Of a stretch of 64,000 bases of DNA, positions 1 through 7,054 are shown piece after piece (positions within the stretch are counted from its first letter, which is position 1; each line of letters begins with the position of its first letter). The position numbers and the translations under genes were made by a program. The DNA is from Hymenobacter gummosus (GTDB lineage: Bacteria > Bacteroidota > Bacteroidia > Cytophagales > Hymenobacteraceae), in assembly GCF_003970915.1 (NCBI RefSeq), contig NZ_RXOF01000012.1:141658-205657 (forward strand). The letters run 5' to 3'. The notes under the pieces are model-generated. The model was not told the origin of the DNA and ran no database searches. It was given only the letters and a program-made list of their open reading frames with translations.

Positions 1-1
1 G

Positions 2-1120
2 ACGATGGACAACGGCGAAGTCCGCGTATTCGAAGGCTACCGCGTGGTGCACAACACCGTGCTCGGCCCCTCCAAAGGCGGCATCCGCTACGATAAGAAC
101 GTGCACCTCGACGAGGTGAAAGCCCTGGCGGCCTGGATGACCTGGAAGTGCGCCGTGGTCGACCTGCCCTACGGCGGCGCCAAAGGCGGCATCATCTGCG
201 ACCCCACCGCCATGTCGGCCGGCGAGATTGAGCGCCTCACCCGCGCTTACACGCTGGCCATGAAGGACGTATTCGGCCCCGACCGCGACATTCCGGCCCC
301 CGACATGGGTACCGGCCCCCGCGAAATGGCCTGGCTGATGGACGAGTTCTCGAAGACCGTGGGTGCCACCACCCCGGCCGTGGTGACGGGCAAGCCCCTG
401 GTAATGGGCGGCTCCCTGGGCCGCACCGAGGCCACCGGCCGCGGCGTGATGGTATCGGCCCTGGCCGCTATGCGCAAGCTGGGCATGAAGCCCGAGGAGT
501 CCTCCGCCGCCGTGCAGGGCTTCGGCAACGTGGGCTCCTGGGCCGCCAAGCTGCTCTGCGAGCAGGGCGTGAAAATCAAGGCCGTATCCGACGTGTCGGG
601 CGCCTACTGGAACGACAACGGCATCAACATCGACGAGGCCATTGCCTACAAGAACGCCCACAAGGGCCGCCTCGACGGCTACACCGGTGCCACGCTGATG
701 GACAACGCCGACGATTTGCTCACCCTGCCCGTCGACGTGCTGGTGCCCGCCGCCGTGGAGGACGTCATCACCGAGCACAACGCCCACGATATCAAGGCCC
801 GCCTGATTGTGGAAGGTGCCAACGGCCCCACCTCCGCCTCGGCCGACCCCATCATCAACGAGAAGGGCATCATGGTGGTGCCCGACATCCTGGCCAACTC
901 CGGCGGCGTGACCGTGTCCTACTTCGAGTGGGTGCAGAACCGCCAGGGCTTCAAATGGACCGAGGAAATGGTGACCGAGCGCGCCGACCGCATCATGTCC
1001 GACGCCTTCGAGAAGGTGTACGCCACCAGCCAGAAGTACAACGTGCCGATGCGCATCGCCGCCTACGTGGTAGCCATCGACAAAGTCGCCCAGACCTACA
1101 AGTTCCGCGGCAGCTTCTAA
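2..1120 (+). CDS. Glu/Leu/Phe/Val dehydrogenase, 5' end cut by window edge
   Basis: NAD(P)-dependent oxidative deamination of an amino acid, probably glutamate to 2-oxoglutarate, in the cytoplasm. The frame is open to the first base, so the roughly 50 N-terminal residues usual in this family lie outside the window; the ATG at 5 is internal, since it falls inside the conserved substrate domain. Counting from that Met, lysines at about 24 (GPSKGG), 48 (TWKCA) and 60 (GGAKGG) match the substrate and catalytic lysines of glutamate dehydrogenases, and GFGNVGSWAAK near 170 is the Rossmann dinucleotide loop. The C terminus is complete and the TAA stop is the first codon of a dispersed repeat. Substrate choice (Glu versus Leu/Val) cannot be settled by eye. 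Confidence 0.93.
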   Translation, partial: TMDNGEVRVFEGYRVVHNTVLGPSKGGIRYDKNVHLDEVKALAAWMTWKCAVVDLPYGGAKGGIICDPTAMSAGEIERLTRAYTLAMKDVFGPDRDIPAPDMGTGPREMAWLMDEFSKTVGATTPAVVTGKPLVMGGSLGRTEATGRGVMVSALAAMRKLGMKPEESSAAVQGFGNVGSWAAKLLCEQGVKIKAVSDVSGAYWNDNGINIDEAIAYKNAHKGRLDGYTGATLMDNADDLLTLPVDVLVPAAVEDVITEHNAHDIKARLIVEGANGPTSASADPIINEKGIMVVPDILANSGGVTVSYFEWVQNRQGFKWTEEMVTERADRIMSDAFEKVYATSQKYNVPMRIAAYVVAIDKVAQTYKFRGSF

Positions 1121-1150
1121 ATCACTGATTTGCGCTGATTGGCCTGATTT
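1118..1150 (+). repeat. Stop-anchored 3' repeat element (divergent copy)
   Basis: The dehydrogenase stop codon TAA runs directly into ATCACTGATT, TGCGCTGATT and GGCCTGATTT, a CTGATT variant of the CGGATT element found at five other stops in this window. A loosely inverted counterpart (AATCAGCG / AATCTGCG units, about 1346-1386) ends right at the psd start codon, so the 266-bp gap is bracketed by an imperfect inverted repeat. Confidence 0.6.
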
Positions 1151-1230
1151 GGCTACGCCGACCTTCGGTTCGCTGATTTTTTTCGGCAGACGTTGCGCCC
1201 GTTAGCCCGTTCAGTTTTACTATTGTGAGG

Positions 1231-1262
1231 TAGCCCGGGCCGCGAGGTCCGGGCTATCTTTG
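1231..1262 (+). promoter_or_regulatory. Hairpin overlapping a TAnnTTTG promoter-like motif
   Basis: TAGCCCGG and CCGGGCTA (1231-1256) form an 8-bp stem around a 10-nt loop. TATCTTTG at 1255-1262 matches the Bacteroidota -7 consensus TAnnTTTG and overlaps the right side of the stem. It could be the promoter of psd, about 125 nt upstream of that start, or the terminator of the preceding gene; no clear -33 TTTG is seen at the usual spacing. Confidence 0.4.
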
Positions 1263-1386
1263 TAACCACACTCCGCTTCCCGCTCACCCTTTAGCCCCGC
1301 TTCGTCCGCGCGCTTGCTACTACTTGCCTTGGCTGATTGTATCCTAAATCAGCGAAATCAAGTAGATCAGCGTTAATCTGCGATTT

Positions 1387-2067
1387 ATGAAGATTCACAA
1401 AGAAGGTCGCCGCATCCTGTTCTTTACCCTGCTGGCACTGCTGGCCGTCAACTTGCTCCTGTACATGTTCAACGAGCAGGGCGTGGGCTTCAACCGCGTG
1501 TTTTCGGGCGTGTCGGTGGTGGCGTTTCTGCTGCTGCTGCAGTTTTTCCGCAGCCCCTACCGCAACCTGCTCACCCACGAGGACATCGTCATTGCCCCGG
1601 CCGACGGCAAGGTGGTGGTGATTGAGGACGTACACGAGCCGGAGTTTTTCGACGGGGTGCGCAAGCAGATCAGCATCTTCATGTCGCCCATCAACGTGCA
1701 CATCACCCGCAACCCGGTGTCGGGCACGGTGAAGTACTTCAAGTACCACCCCGGCAAGTACCTGGTGGCCTGGCACCCGAAGAGCAGCACCAAGAACGAG
1801 CGCACCACCGTGGTGGTGGAAACCGAAGCCGGCCCGCAGGTGCTCTTCCGGCAGATTGCCGGCGCCATGGCCCGCCGCATCGTGTGGTACGTGAACGAGG
1901 GCGACGAAGTAAGCCAGGGCGAGGAGTTCGGCTTTATTAAGTTCGGCTCCCGCGTCGACGTGTTCGTGCCCGTCGATACCGACGTGAAAGTGCAGATCGG
2001 CGAGAAAGTAAAAGGCGGGCAGACCGTCATTGCCCAGCTGAAAACCCCCAGCCCGACTTTGTTCTAA
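1387..2067 (+). CDS. psd: Phosphatidylserine decarboxylase family proenzyme
   Basis: Decarboxylates phosphatidylserine to phosphatidylethanolamine at the inner membrane. The 226-aa length fits the short single-domain family common in Bacteroidota. A hydrophobic stretch at about residues 10-30 and another at 37-52 anchor the N terminus. KFGSRVDVFVP near the C terminus holds the Gly187-Ser188 pair where these proenzymes self-cleave, the serine becoming the pyruvoyl cofactor of the small alpha chain. HITRNPVSG and YHPGKYLVA are further family signatures. A strong terminator follows, and the TAA stop starts the left arm of a perfect 53-bp inverted repeat. Function is confident from family knowledge. 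Confidence 0.93.
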   Translation: MKIHKEGRRILFFTLLALLAVNLLLYMFNEQGVGFNRVFSGVSVVAFLLLLQFFRSPYRNLLTHEDIVIAPADGKVVVIEDVHEPEFFDGVRKQISIFMSPINVHITRNPVSGTVKYFKYHPGKYLVAWHPKSSTKNERTTVVVETEAGPQVLFRQIAGAMARRIVWYVNEGDEVSQGEEFGFIKFGSRVDVFVPVDTDVKVQIGEKVKGGQTVIAQLKTPSPTLF

Positions 2068-2125
2068 TCACGGATTGGTGCGGATTTGACGGATTACACG
2101 GATTTTGTGGACGATTGTCCCAGGT

Positions 2126-2161
2126 GGTGCCACGGCTCAAAGCCGTGGCACCTCTTTTTTT
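2126..2161 (+). terminator. Rho-independent terminator of psd
   Basis: GGTGCCACGGCT and AGCCGTGGCACC form a perfect 12-bp stem (2126-2152) with a CAA loop, followed by a run of T to 2161. Its stem resembles the hairpins at 2219 and 16111, so it belongs to a small GTGCCACG hairpin family. Confidence 0.85.
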
Positions 2162-2218
2162 AAGCTCTCATGACTGAAAACCGAATGGGCTGTCCAAACG
2201 GCACAGCTTAAACGAAGT

Positions 2219-2247
2219 GGTGCCACGACTCCAAAAGTCGTGGCACC
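2219..2247 (-). repeat. GTGCCACGACT hairpin, copy 1
   Basis: GGTGCCACGACT and AGTCGTGGCACC form a perfect 12-bp stem with a CCAAA loop. The same hairpin, loop included, recurs at 16111-16145, each time next to a CGGATT element. It lies just downstream of the minus-strand synthase and may help end that transcript, although no T run follows on that strand. Confidence 0.75.
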
Positions 2248-2304
2248 CTCCGTTCAATCGTCCACAAAATCCGTGTAATCCGTCAAATCCGCACCAATCC
2301 GTGA

Positions 2305-3492
2305 TTATTCGTTGATGATGTGCGGGACGAATTCTGAGAGGTTGGTGATGATGCCCGGGTCGCGGCGGAAGGAGAGGGCACAGGCTTCGCCGGCCCAGAA
2401 CACGCCGGCCTGGTAGCGGCGGCCCTGCTCGTCGGCGGGGAAGGGCAGCCACTGCTGGCGCACCTGAGGCTGGTCGGCGTAGTCGCCGGGCTGCTCCTGC
2501 TGCACCTGGGCGCCCTGCATCTCGGTGAGATTCTGGCCCTCGCGGCCGAACAGGGGCTTGCGCACGTGGTGGCCGCTCAGGTCCGTGAGGCTGGCCTCGA
2601 CCAGCAGCGGGTGGTGCGGAAACACTTCCCAGAGGCGGGCCAGCATGGCTTTGCTCTGGAAAATCAGGCTGTAGGCGGGGTTGGCAATGACCAGGTCGCG
2701 GCTGCGCATGAGGTCGGTCAGGTCCTGGGTCAGCTCGGGCTCCTCCCCGGCCAGCAGCTCCCAGGGCACCAGCTTGAACACGAAGCCGAAGCGCTGCCAC
2801 TTGCCCGGTTCCACCTCGGCCCACACGCCGCGGTCCTCGCCCTGGGCCGCCACCTGCATGGCATCGACGGGGCAGACGTGGGCGGTGCTGAAGCCCGCGC
2901 TGCGGGCAGCTTCGGCCAGCACGGCGCAGTTGGTTTCGTCTTCGGCGCTGTCGGGCAGGTACACCAGCAGCAGGCTGGGCGTGAGGTCGTTGTTTAGCTC
3001 GCGCCACTCGCGCAGCTGCAGCTCCAAGCCCTCGAACAAGCCGTTGGCCTGCTCCTGATTTTCGGGCAGACCGGCGGCCATCAGGCTGGCCCACTGCACC
3101 ACTGCGGTTTCGGGGATGCTGGTGGCCGTGTCGGCGTTGAACTCCACCAGCTTGGGGCCCTCGGGCGTGGCAGCCAGATCGAAGCGGCCGTAGAGGTGCC
3201 AGTGCCGCTCGTCGTTCCACGAGTGGCGCACGGCGTCCCAGAGGTTGGCGGGGATGCCGAGCTGCCGCAGAAAGTCGTCGGGCAGGTCGTCCGGCACGGC
3301 CTCCACCATCATTTCGTAGAGCGAGTCGGCGGCCTGCAGCAGCTCTTCGGCCTCGGGCTCGGTGAGGGCCAGGGCCTCGGGGGCCAGGTAAGCGGCGCAG
3401 GCGTCTTCCACGGCCCAGTCCCAGCCCAGGCGGCGGATGGCGGGTTCAATGTCGCCGGTAAGCGGCAGCAGGCGAATAGCGGGAGCAGTCAT
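2305..3492 (-). CDS. Glutathionylspermidine synthase family protein (ATP-grasp)
   Basis: ATP-dependent amide ligase of the family typified by the synthetase half of GspSA and by YgiC/YjfC; 395 aa, synthetase domain only, with no amidase domain. Visible signatures are HWHLYGRFDLA near residue 97, KLVEFNADTATS near 113 (ATP/Mg loop) and the C-terminal YQAGVFWAGEACALSFRRD. It is last in a three-gene minus-strand operon after a small membrane protein (ATGA overlap at 3489-3492) and a lipoprotein. YgiC-type proteins elsewhere also sit with envelope proteins. The true acceptor is not known for this subfamily; glutathionylspermidine should not be assumed. Confidence 0.88.
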   Translation of the reverse strand: MTAPAIRLLPLTGDIEPAIRRLGWDWAVEDACAAYLAPEALALTEPEAEELLQAADSLYEMMVEAVPDDLPDDFLRQLGIPANLWDAVRHSWNDERHWHLYGRFDLAATPEGPKLVEFNADTATSIPETAVVQWASLMAAGLPENQEQANGLFEGLELQLREWRELNNDLTPSLLLVYLPDSAEDETNCAVLAEAARSAGFSTAHVCPVDAMQVAAQGEDRGVWAEVEPGKWQRFGFVFKLVPWELLAGEEPELTQDLTDLMRSRDLVIANPAYSLIFQSKAMLARLWEVFPHHPLLVEASLTDLSGHHVRKPLFGREGQNLTEMQGAQVQQEQPGDYADQPQVRQQWLPFPADEQGRRYQAGVFWAGEACALSFRRDPGIITNLSEFVPHIINE

Positions 3493-3974
3493 GCGGTGGG
3501 GGCGTTGGGCGCGGGAACGAAAGCCGATTCAGCCAAGGCAGTGCGGATATACCGGTTTAGTTCGGCTGCGGTCTTTTTCTCTTCTTCGAAGACCAGGAAA
3601 AAGTAAGATTTCTTGATAGCGTGCGTGAAAACTACTGGATAGCGCTTATCGTCTGCAAATACCAGATGCGCTTTTTGCCAGTGCTGCGAATGGCCAGCCT
3701 CCACCCGCACAAACGCTGATGCGGGGTAGCTGACGGTGGGGCGGAACAAGCTCTTGAATACCAGATTGCCGGCGCTGGCATAGAGCGTTCGGGTAGGCCA
3801 GACCAGGCCTGGCAGGTTAATCAGGAGGGCAACCAGTAGCCAGAGCGTCACAAAGCCGCCGCGGAAACCAAGCCAATAGAAAGGCAGGATAACCAGCAGC
3901 ATCACGGCGCTAAACACCAGCCTTCCGCCGTGCGAGTAACGGTAGTCATAGCTAATAAGGCGGGGTGCCGGCAT
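3489..3974 (-). CDS. Small membrane protein of unknown function
   Basis: 161 aa. The open frame reaches further upstream, but the extension is Ala/Pro-rich and overlaps the preceding lipoprotein gene, so the ATG at 3974, 16 bp after that gene's stop, is preferred. Two adjacent membrane helices (about residues 18-58, rich in Leu, Val and Phe) are followed by a cytosolic domain of about 100 residues with alternating beta-type pattern (FKSLFRPTVSYPASAFVRVE), recalling YcxB-like domains; that likeness is tentative. Its stop overlaps the synthase start as ATGA, which suggests translational coupling. Confidence 0.72.
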   Translation of the reverse strand: MPAPRLISYDYRYSHGGRLVFSAVMLLVILPFYWLGFRGGFVTLWLLVALLINLPGLVWPTRTLYASAGNLVFKSLFRPTVSYPASAFVRVEAGHSQHWQKAHLVFADDKRYPVVFTHAIKKSYFFLVFEEEKKTAAELNRYIRTALAESAFVPAPNAPTA

Positions 3975-3990
3975 ACCTGCTTTGGCTGCG

Positions 3991-4686
3991 CTACCCCCCA
4001 AACCCGCCCGAGCGGGCCCGGCTGCCGAAGCCGCTGCTGCGGCTGCCGCTGGGCGCGGAGCTGCGGAAAGTGCTGCCGCGGGAAGTGCTGCGGACGTAGC
4101 TGGCGCTAGGCGTGATGCCGCCGTTGGGCGTGGTGCGCGAGCCGGTAAAGCCGCGGCCGAAAAAGCCCCGGCCCTCGTTCTGCCGCTCGCGGGCAATGTC
4201 GCTGCGCCAGCCGTTGTTGCGCTGGAAGATACCGGGCGAGGCGTAGTAGCCGGGGTTGGGCGTGAGCCAGCGCCCGGCCATGTAACCGATGCCGCCCCAC
4301 ATCAGCACGTCCATCATGCTGGTGCCGCCCACGCGGTTTTCGGGGTAGCGGCGGCTGTAGTCCTGCATCTGCTGCTGCAGCGCCTGGCCCTGCAGGGTGT
4401 CCACCTTGCCATCAAAATGGCGCAGGATGGCGGCCACCTCCTCCTTGCCGGCGGGGCGCTCGGCGGTGATTTTCCACTGGCCGGGCTGCACCTCGGTCAT
4501 TTCGGTGATGACGCCCTTGCTGAACGACTCCCCGCTGGTCTGCCCGCTCCAGTCGCCGGCGGTTTCTTCGCGGCGGTTGTCATTGGAAGAGCAGGCGGGC
4601 AGCACGGCCAGGCCCAGGCTGGCCGCGGCCGTGACGAGCAGCAGGTTGCGGCGCCAGTCGCCGAGGGGGTAGAAGGGACGGTTCAT
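3991..4686 (-). CDS. UPF0323-like lipoprotein
   Basis: 231 aa with a lipoprotein signal peptide whose cysteine is at about residue 32 (LGLAVLPACSSN). The middle holds a short alpha/beta domain (WKITAERPAGKEEVAAIL), then a Gly/Tyr/Asn segment and a Ser/Arg/Gly-rich tail of about 60 residues (SRSSGFGSRARSGGFGG) resembling UPF0323 lipoproteins. First gene of the operon with the membrane protein and the ATP-grasp ligase. The Arg-rich tail may hold wall or LPS phosphate; that is inference. Confidence 0.8.
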   Translation of the reverse strand: MNRPFYPLGDWRRNLLLVTAAASLGLAVLPACSSNDNRREETAGDWSGQTSGESFSKGVITEMTEVQPGQWKITAERPAGKEEVAAILRHFDGKVDTLQGQALQQQMQDYSRRYPENRVGGTSMMDVLMWGGIGYMAGRWLTPNPGYYASPGIFQRNNGWRSDIARERQNEGRGFFGRGFTGSRTTPNGGITPSASYVRSTSRGSTFRSSAPSGSRSSGFGSRARSGGFGG

Positions 4687-4751
4687 AGCAGAAAGGAAAG
4701 AAGGAGCAGGGTTACTGGCGAATTAAACGGGCAAATGGTCTAGCCGACGGC

Positions 4752-4826
4752 AAATCGTCCACAAAATCCGCGAAATCCGTCGAAACGAAGTTCAGCGAAG
4801 CTAATCCGTAGTAATCCGTGATTTTA
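4752..4826 (-). repeat. Stop-anchored CGGATT 3' element (copy with insert)
   Basis: In the orientation of the upstream gene it begins with its TAA stop, then AATCACGGATTACTACGGATTAG, and ends CGGATTTTGTGGACGATTT. A short unrelated insert (about 4783-4801) separates the two halves. There is no partner arm here: the neighbouring lipoprotein gene points away from it. Confidence 0.75.
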
Positions 4827-5306
4827 GAACCAGGCGCTCATGCGGGCGCAGAGCTGCTCCAGGTACTGCTGGTCGTCGGCGTCGAAGTCGTCGAGCTGGT
4901 CACTGTCTACGTCGAGCACGGCTACCACGGCGCCGTCTTTCAGGATGGGCACTACGATTTCCGACTTCGACAGGGAGCTGCAGGCAATGTGACCGGGAAA
5001 CTGCTCCACGTCGGGCACCAGCAGGGTGCGGGCCTGGGCCCAGGCCGCGCCGCACACGCCCTTGCCGTAGCGGATGCGGGTGCAGGCCACCGGCCCCTGG
5101 AACGGCCCGAGCACCAGCTCCTCGCCGCGCACCACGTACACGCCCACCCAGAAAAAGCCGAAGGCCTCCTTGAGCGCGGCCATGGCGTTGGCCAGGTTGG
5201 CCACCTGGTCCGGCTCCCCGGTGGTCAGGGCCTCAATCTGCGGCAGCAGGGCCTGGTATTGCTGGGCTTTGGAAAGCGTACGGTCAAGAAGCAGGTCTTC
5301 GGCCAT
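4824..5306 (-). CDS. msrC: GAF-domain free methionine-(R)-sulfoxide reductase
   Basis: Reduces free Met-R-sulfoxide with thioredoxin-type reductants in the cytoplasm. The 160-aa single GAF domain has the three cysteines of the fRMsr family: Cys75 (GPVACTRI), Cys85 (GKGVCGAAW) and Cys109 (HIACSSLSKSEI), the last two being the catalytic/resolving pair in characterised members. GVYVV and LDVDSDQLDDFD are typical GAF core strands. The ATG at 5306 gives the expected length. Its stop begins a CGGATT element. Confidence 0.93.
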   Translation of the reverse strand: MAEDLLLDRTLSKAQQYQALLPQIEALTTGEPDQVANLANAMAALKEAFGFFWVGVYVVRGEELVLGPFQGPVACTRIRYGKGVCGAAWAQARTLLVPDVEQFPGHIACSSLSKSEIVVPILKDGAVVAVLDVDSDQLDDFDADDQQYLEQLCARMSAWF

Positions 5307-5312
5307 TTGGCG

Positions 5313-5445
5313 AAATGGTGAGTGGTGAAATGGTGAGTTGACGTTCGGATAACAAAATTACGACGGGATAGTGCGGAAGGCGGTGCATGACGTCGAATCG
5401 AAGACTGCCCGTCTAAACATCATTCACCATTTCACTACTCACCAT
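5313..5445. repeat. GTGAAATG-type inverted repeat bracketing an intergenic gap
   Basis: ATGGTGAGTGGTGAAATGGTGAGT on the left (about 5315-5338) matches the reverse complement of the right arm (about 5422-5445) with two mismatches. The core is unstructured to the eye. It fills the gap between the GAF gene start and the ribD stop, both on the minus strand. Confidence 0.85.
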
Positions 5446-5453
5446 CTCACCGC

Positions 5454-6524
5454 CTAGCCAAACACGAACAGCTCGTCGGGGCCGATGACGCGGTGCTCCC
5501 GCAGGCCGGTGAGGCTCAGGGGCGGGGCCACCACGCCGCCCGCGCCGATGCGCACGTGCTGGCTGCGCAGCACCCGGATTTCGTCCCAGAGGCCGGCTTC
5601 GAGCAGCATGGTGTGCAGGGCCGGGCCGCCCTCCACCAGCACCGACTGAATCCGCCGCTCGTTGAGGTCGTCGAGGATGGCGGGCAGCAGCGGCTGCTGG
5701 GCGGGCACCGTCACGAAGCTCAGGTTGTCGCGGTCGGGCTGCTCCTTGTTGGTGTACACCACCGTGGGCTGGGCGCCGTCGAACAGGTGGTGGGTGGCCG
5801 GCAAGGTCAGGCTGCGGTCGATGACCAGACGCACGGGGTTGGGCCCGGGCCACTCGCGCACGTTCAGCTGGGGGTTGTCGTTCAGCGCCGTGCGGGTGCC
5901 CACCATGATGGCCTGCTCCTCGGTGCGCCAGCGGTGCACCAGCATCTTGGCCGCCGGTCCGCTGATGGGTACCGGCTGCGCGTTCGGTCCGGCCACGAAA
6001 CCGTCCCGCGACTCGGCCCACTTCAGGATGAGGTAGGGACGGTTCTGCTCCTGCACGGTGAAAAAGCGGCGGTTCAGCCAGCGACCCTCGGCCTCCAGCA
6101 GCCCGGTGCGCACCCGGATGCCCGCCTCGCGCAGCTTCTGCAGGCCGCGGCCGGCCACCAGCGGGTTGGGGTCGTGGTTGCACACCACCACGTCGCGCAC
6201 GCCGCGGGCAATGAGCAAATCGGCGCAGGGCGGGGTTTTGCCGAAGTGCGAGCAGGGCTCCAGCGTTACGTACACCCGGCACTGGCCCAGGTCCACCGCC
6301 GCCGGCACCCGGTTCAGGGCATTGACTTCGGCGTGGGGGCCGCCGTACTGCTCGTGCCAGCCCTCGGCCACCACCCGGCCCGCGGCATCGGCCACCACGC
6401 AGCCCACCATGGGGTTGGGCCGGGCCGTGTGGGCGCCCAGCACCGCCAGGTCGAGGGCGCGGCGCATCAGCAGCTGGTCGTGGGGTGTGAAGTCGGCGGG
6501 AGCCACGGAGGTTGACGGATTCAT
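5454..6524 (-). CDS. ribD: Bifunctional riboflavin biosynthesis protein RibD
   Basis: Deaminase plus reductase for the second and third steps of riboflavin synthesis. From the ATG at 6524 the protein is 356 aa. The zinc deaminase motif is His64-Ala-Glu66 with Cys91 and Cys100 (PHAEVNAL, TLEPCSHFGKTPPC). The reductase half starts near 160 (PYLILKWAESRDGFVAG) and ends with a typical ILVEGGP-like segment (QSVLVEGGPALHTMLLEAG). The frame extends to 6563, but a TACTTTG promoter motif lies at 6561-6567 on this strand, so 6524 is preferred. Divergent from the small gene at 6654. Confidence 0.95.
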   Translation of the reverse strand: MNPSTSVAPADFTPHDQLLMRRALDLAVLGAHTARPNPMVGCVVADAAGRVVAEGWHEQYGGPHAEVNALNRVPAAVDLGQCRVYVTLEPCSHFGKTPPCADLLIARGVRDVVVCNHDPNPLVAGRGLQKLREAGIRVRTGLLEAEGRWLNRRFFTVQEQNRPYLILKWAESRDGFVAGPNAQPVPISGPAAKMLVHRWRTEEQAIMVGTRTALNDNPQLNVREWPGPNPVRLVIDRSLTLPATHHLFDGAQPTVVYTNKEQPDRDNLSFVTVPAQQPLLPAILDDLNERRIQSVLVEGGPALHTMLLEAGLWDEIRVLRSQHVRIGAGGVVAPPLSLTGLREHRVIGPDELFVFG

Positions 6525-6560
6525 GGGCGGATAGAACGGATGACGGACGGCGCGGGTGGG

Positions 6561-6613
6561 CAAAGTAAGCAGAAGTAGTTAGCGGGGCGGTGCAGGTTGC
6601 CGCGTTACTTTTG
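6561..6613. promoter_or_regulatory. Divergent promoter pair
   Basis: TACTTTTG at 6606-6613 matches the Bacteroidota -7 consensus TAnnTTTG on the plus strand, 41 nt before the ATG at 6654. On the minus strand TACTTTG (6567-6561) is one base short of the consensus and precedes the ribD ATG by 37 nt. Both argue against longer upstream starts for the flanking genes. Confidence 0.55.
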
Positions 6614-6653
6614 CCGACGAAACCAAAGCCCGGGGCTGCACAACACCATCTGC

Positions 6654-7013
6654 ATGCGGATATTACTGGCCGACTGCCCGCTCAAGCACCTGCTCCGGCT
6701 GTTTCCGCCAGCGGAGCCGATTCATATCCGGGAGCTGGGCGACACCTGGCACCCCAGCAGCGGCTACGTCGATGCCGCCATCGTGACTGGCGTCGACACC
6801 ATTGGCCAGCTGCTCGCGCACGAGTACGACTTCGGCGGCTTGGTGTATTTCGATGCCGCGGTGGCGGGCTTGACGCTGCGCTACCACGCGGAGCAGTACG
6901 AACTGCGCGGCCCCGATAAAACGATGTGGCGCCTGCTGCGGCAACTGGATGAACAAAATGCCTGCCCGGACTTCCAGCCGAAGCTACAGGTGTTGAGCCG
7001 GCACGACGAGTAA
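6654..7013 (+). CDS. Hypothetical protein
   Basis: 119 aa from the ATG at 6654; an earlier in-frame ATG at 6597 lies upstream of the -7 motif at 6606 and is unlikely to be in the mRNA. No signal peptide or membrane helix. The start (MRILLADCPLKHLLRLFPPA) and the segment VDAAIVTGVDTIGQLLAHE look like an alternating alpha/beta fold, but I recognise no family. It lies 41 bp upstream of prmC and is probably cotranscribed with it. Confidence 0.6.
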   Translation: MRILLADCPLKHLLRLFPPAEPIHIRELGDTWHPSSGYVDAAIVTGVDTIGQLLAHEYDFGGLVYFDAAVAGLTLRYHAEQYELRGPDKTMWRLLRQLDEQNACPDFQPKLQVLSRHDE

Positions 7014-7054
7014 CGTCGGCCATCCGTTCCACCCGTTCAAAAACCCGCGCCAGC

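Larger units (their letters stand above)
2065..2307. repeat. Perfect 53-bp inverted repeat filling the gap between convergent genes
   Basis: The left arm 2065-2117 and right arm 2255-2307 are reverse complements at all 53 positions. The left arm starts with the TAA of psd, and the right arm ends with the TAA of the glutathionylspermidine synthase on the other strand. Each arm carries CGGATT units about every 9-10 bp and ends in TTTTGTGGACGATTG. The 137-bp core holds two GTGCCACG hairpins. The arms are copies of an element also seen at 4752-4826, 16151-16204 and 35204-35276. Confidence 0.95.

Noticed and set aside
2065-2307. Insertion sequence or MITE with target-site duplication
   Set aside because: No transposase and no flanking direct duplication could be seen; the arms start and end on the stop codons instead.
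3975-4196. N-terminal extension of the small membrane protein
   Set aside because: The 74 extra residues are Ala/Pro low complexity and overlap the lipoprotein gene in another frame.
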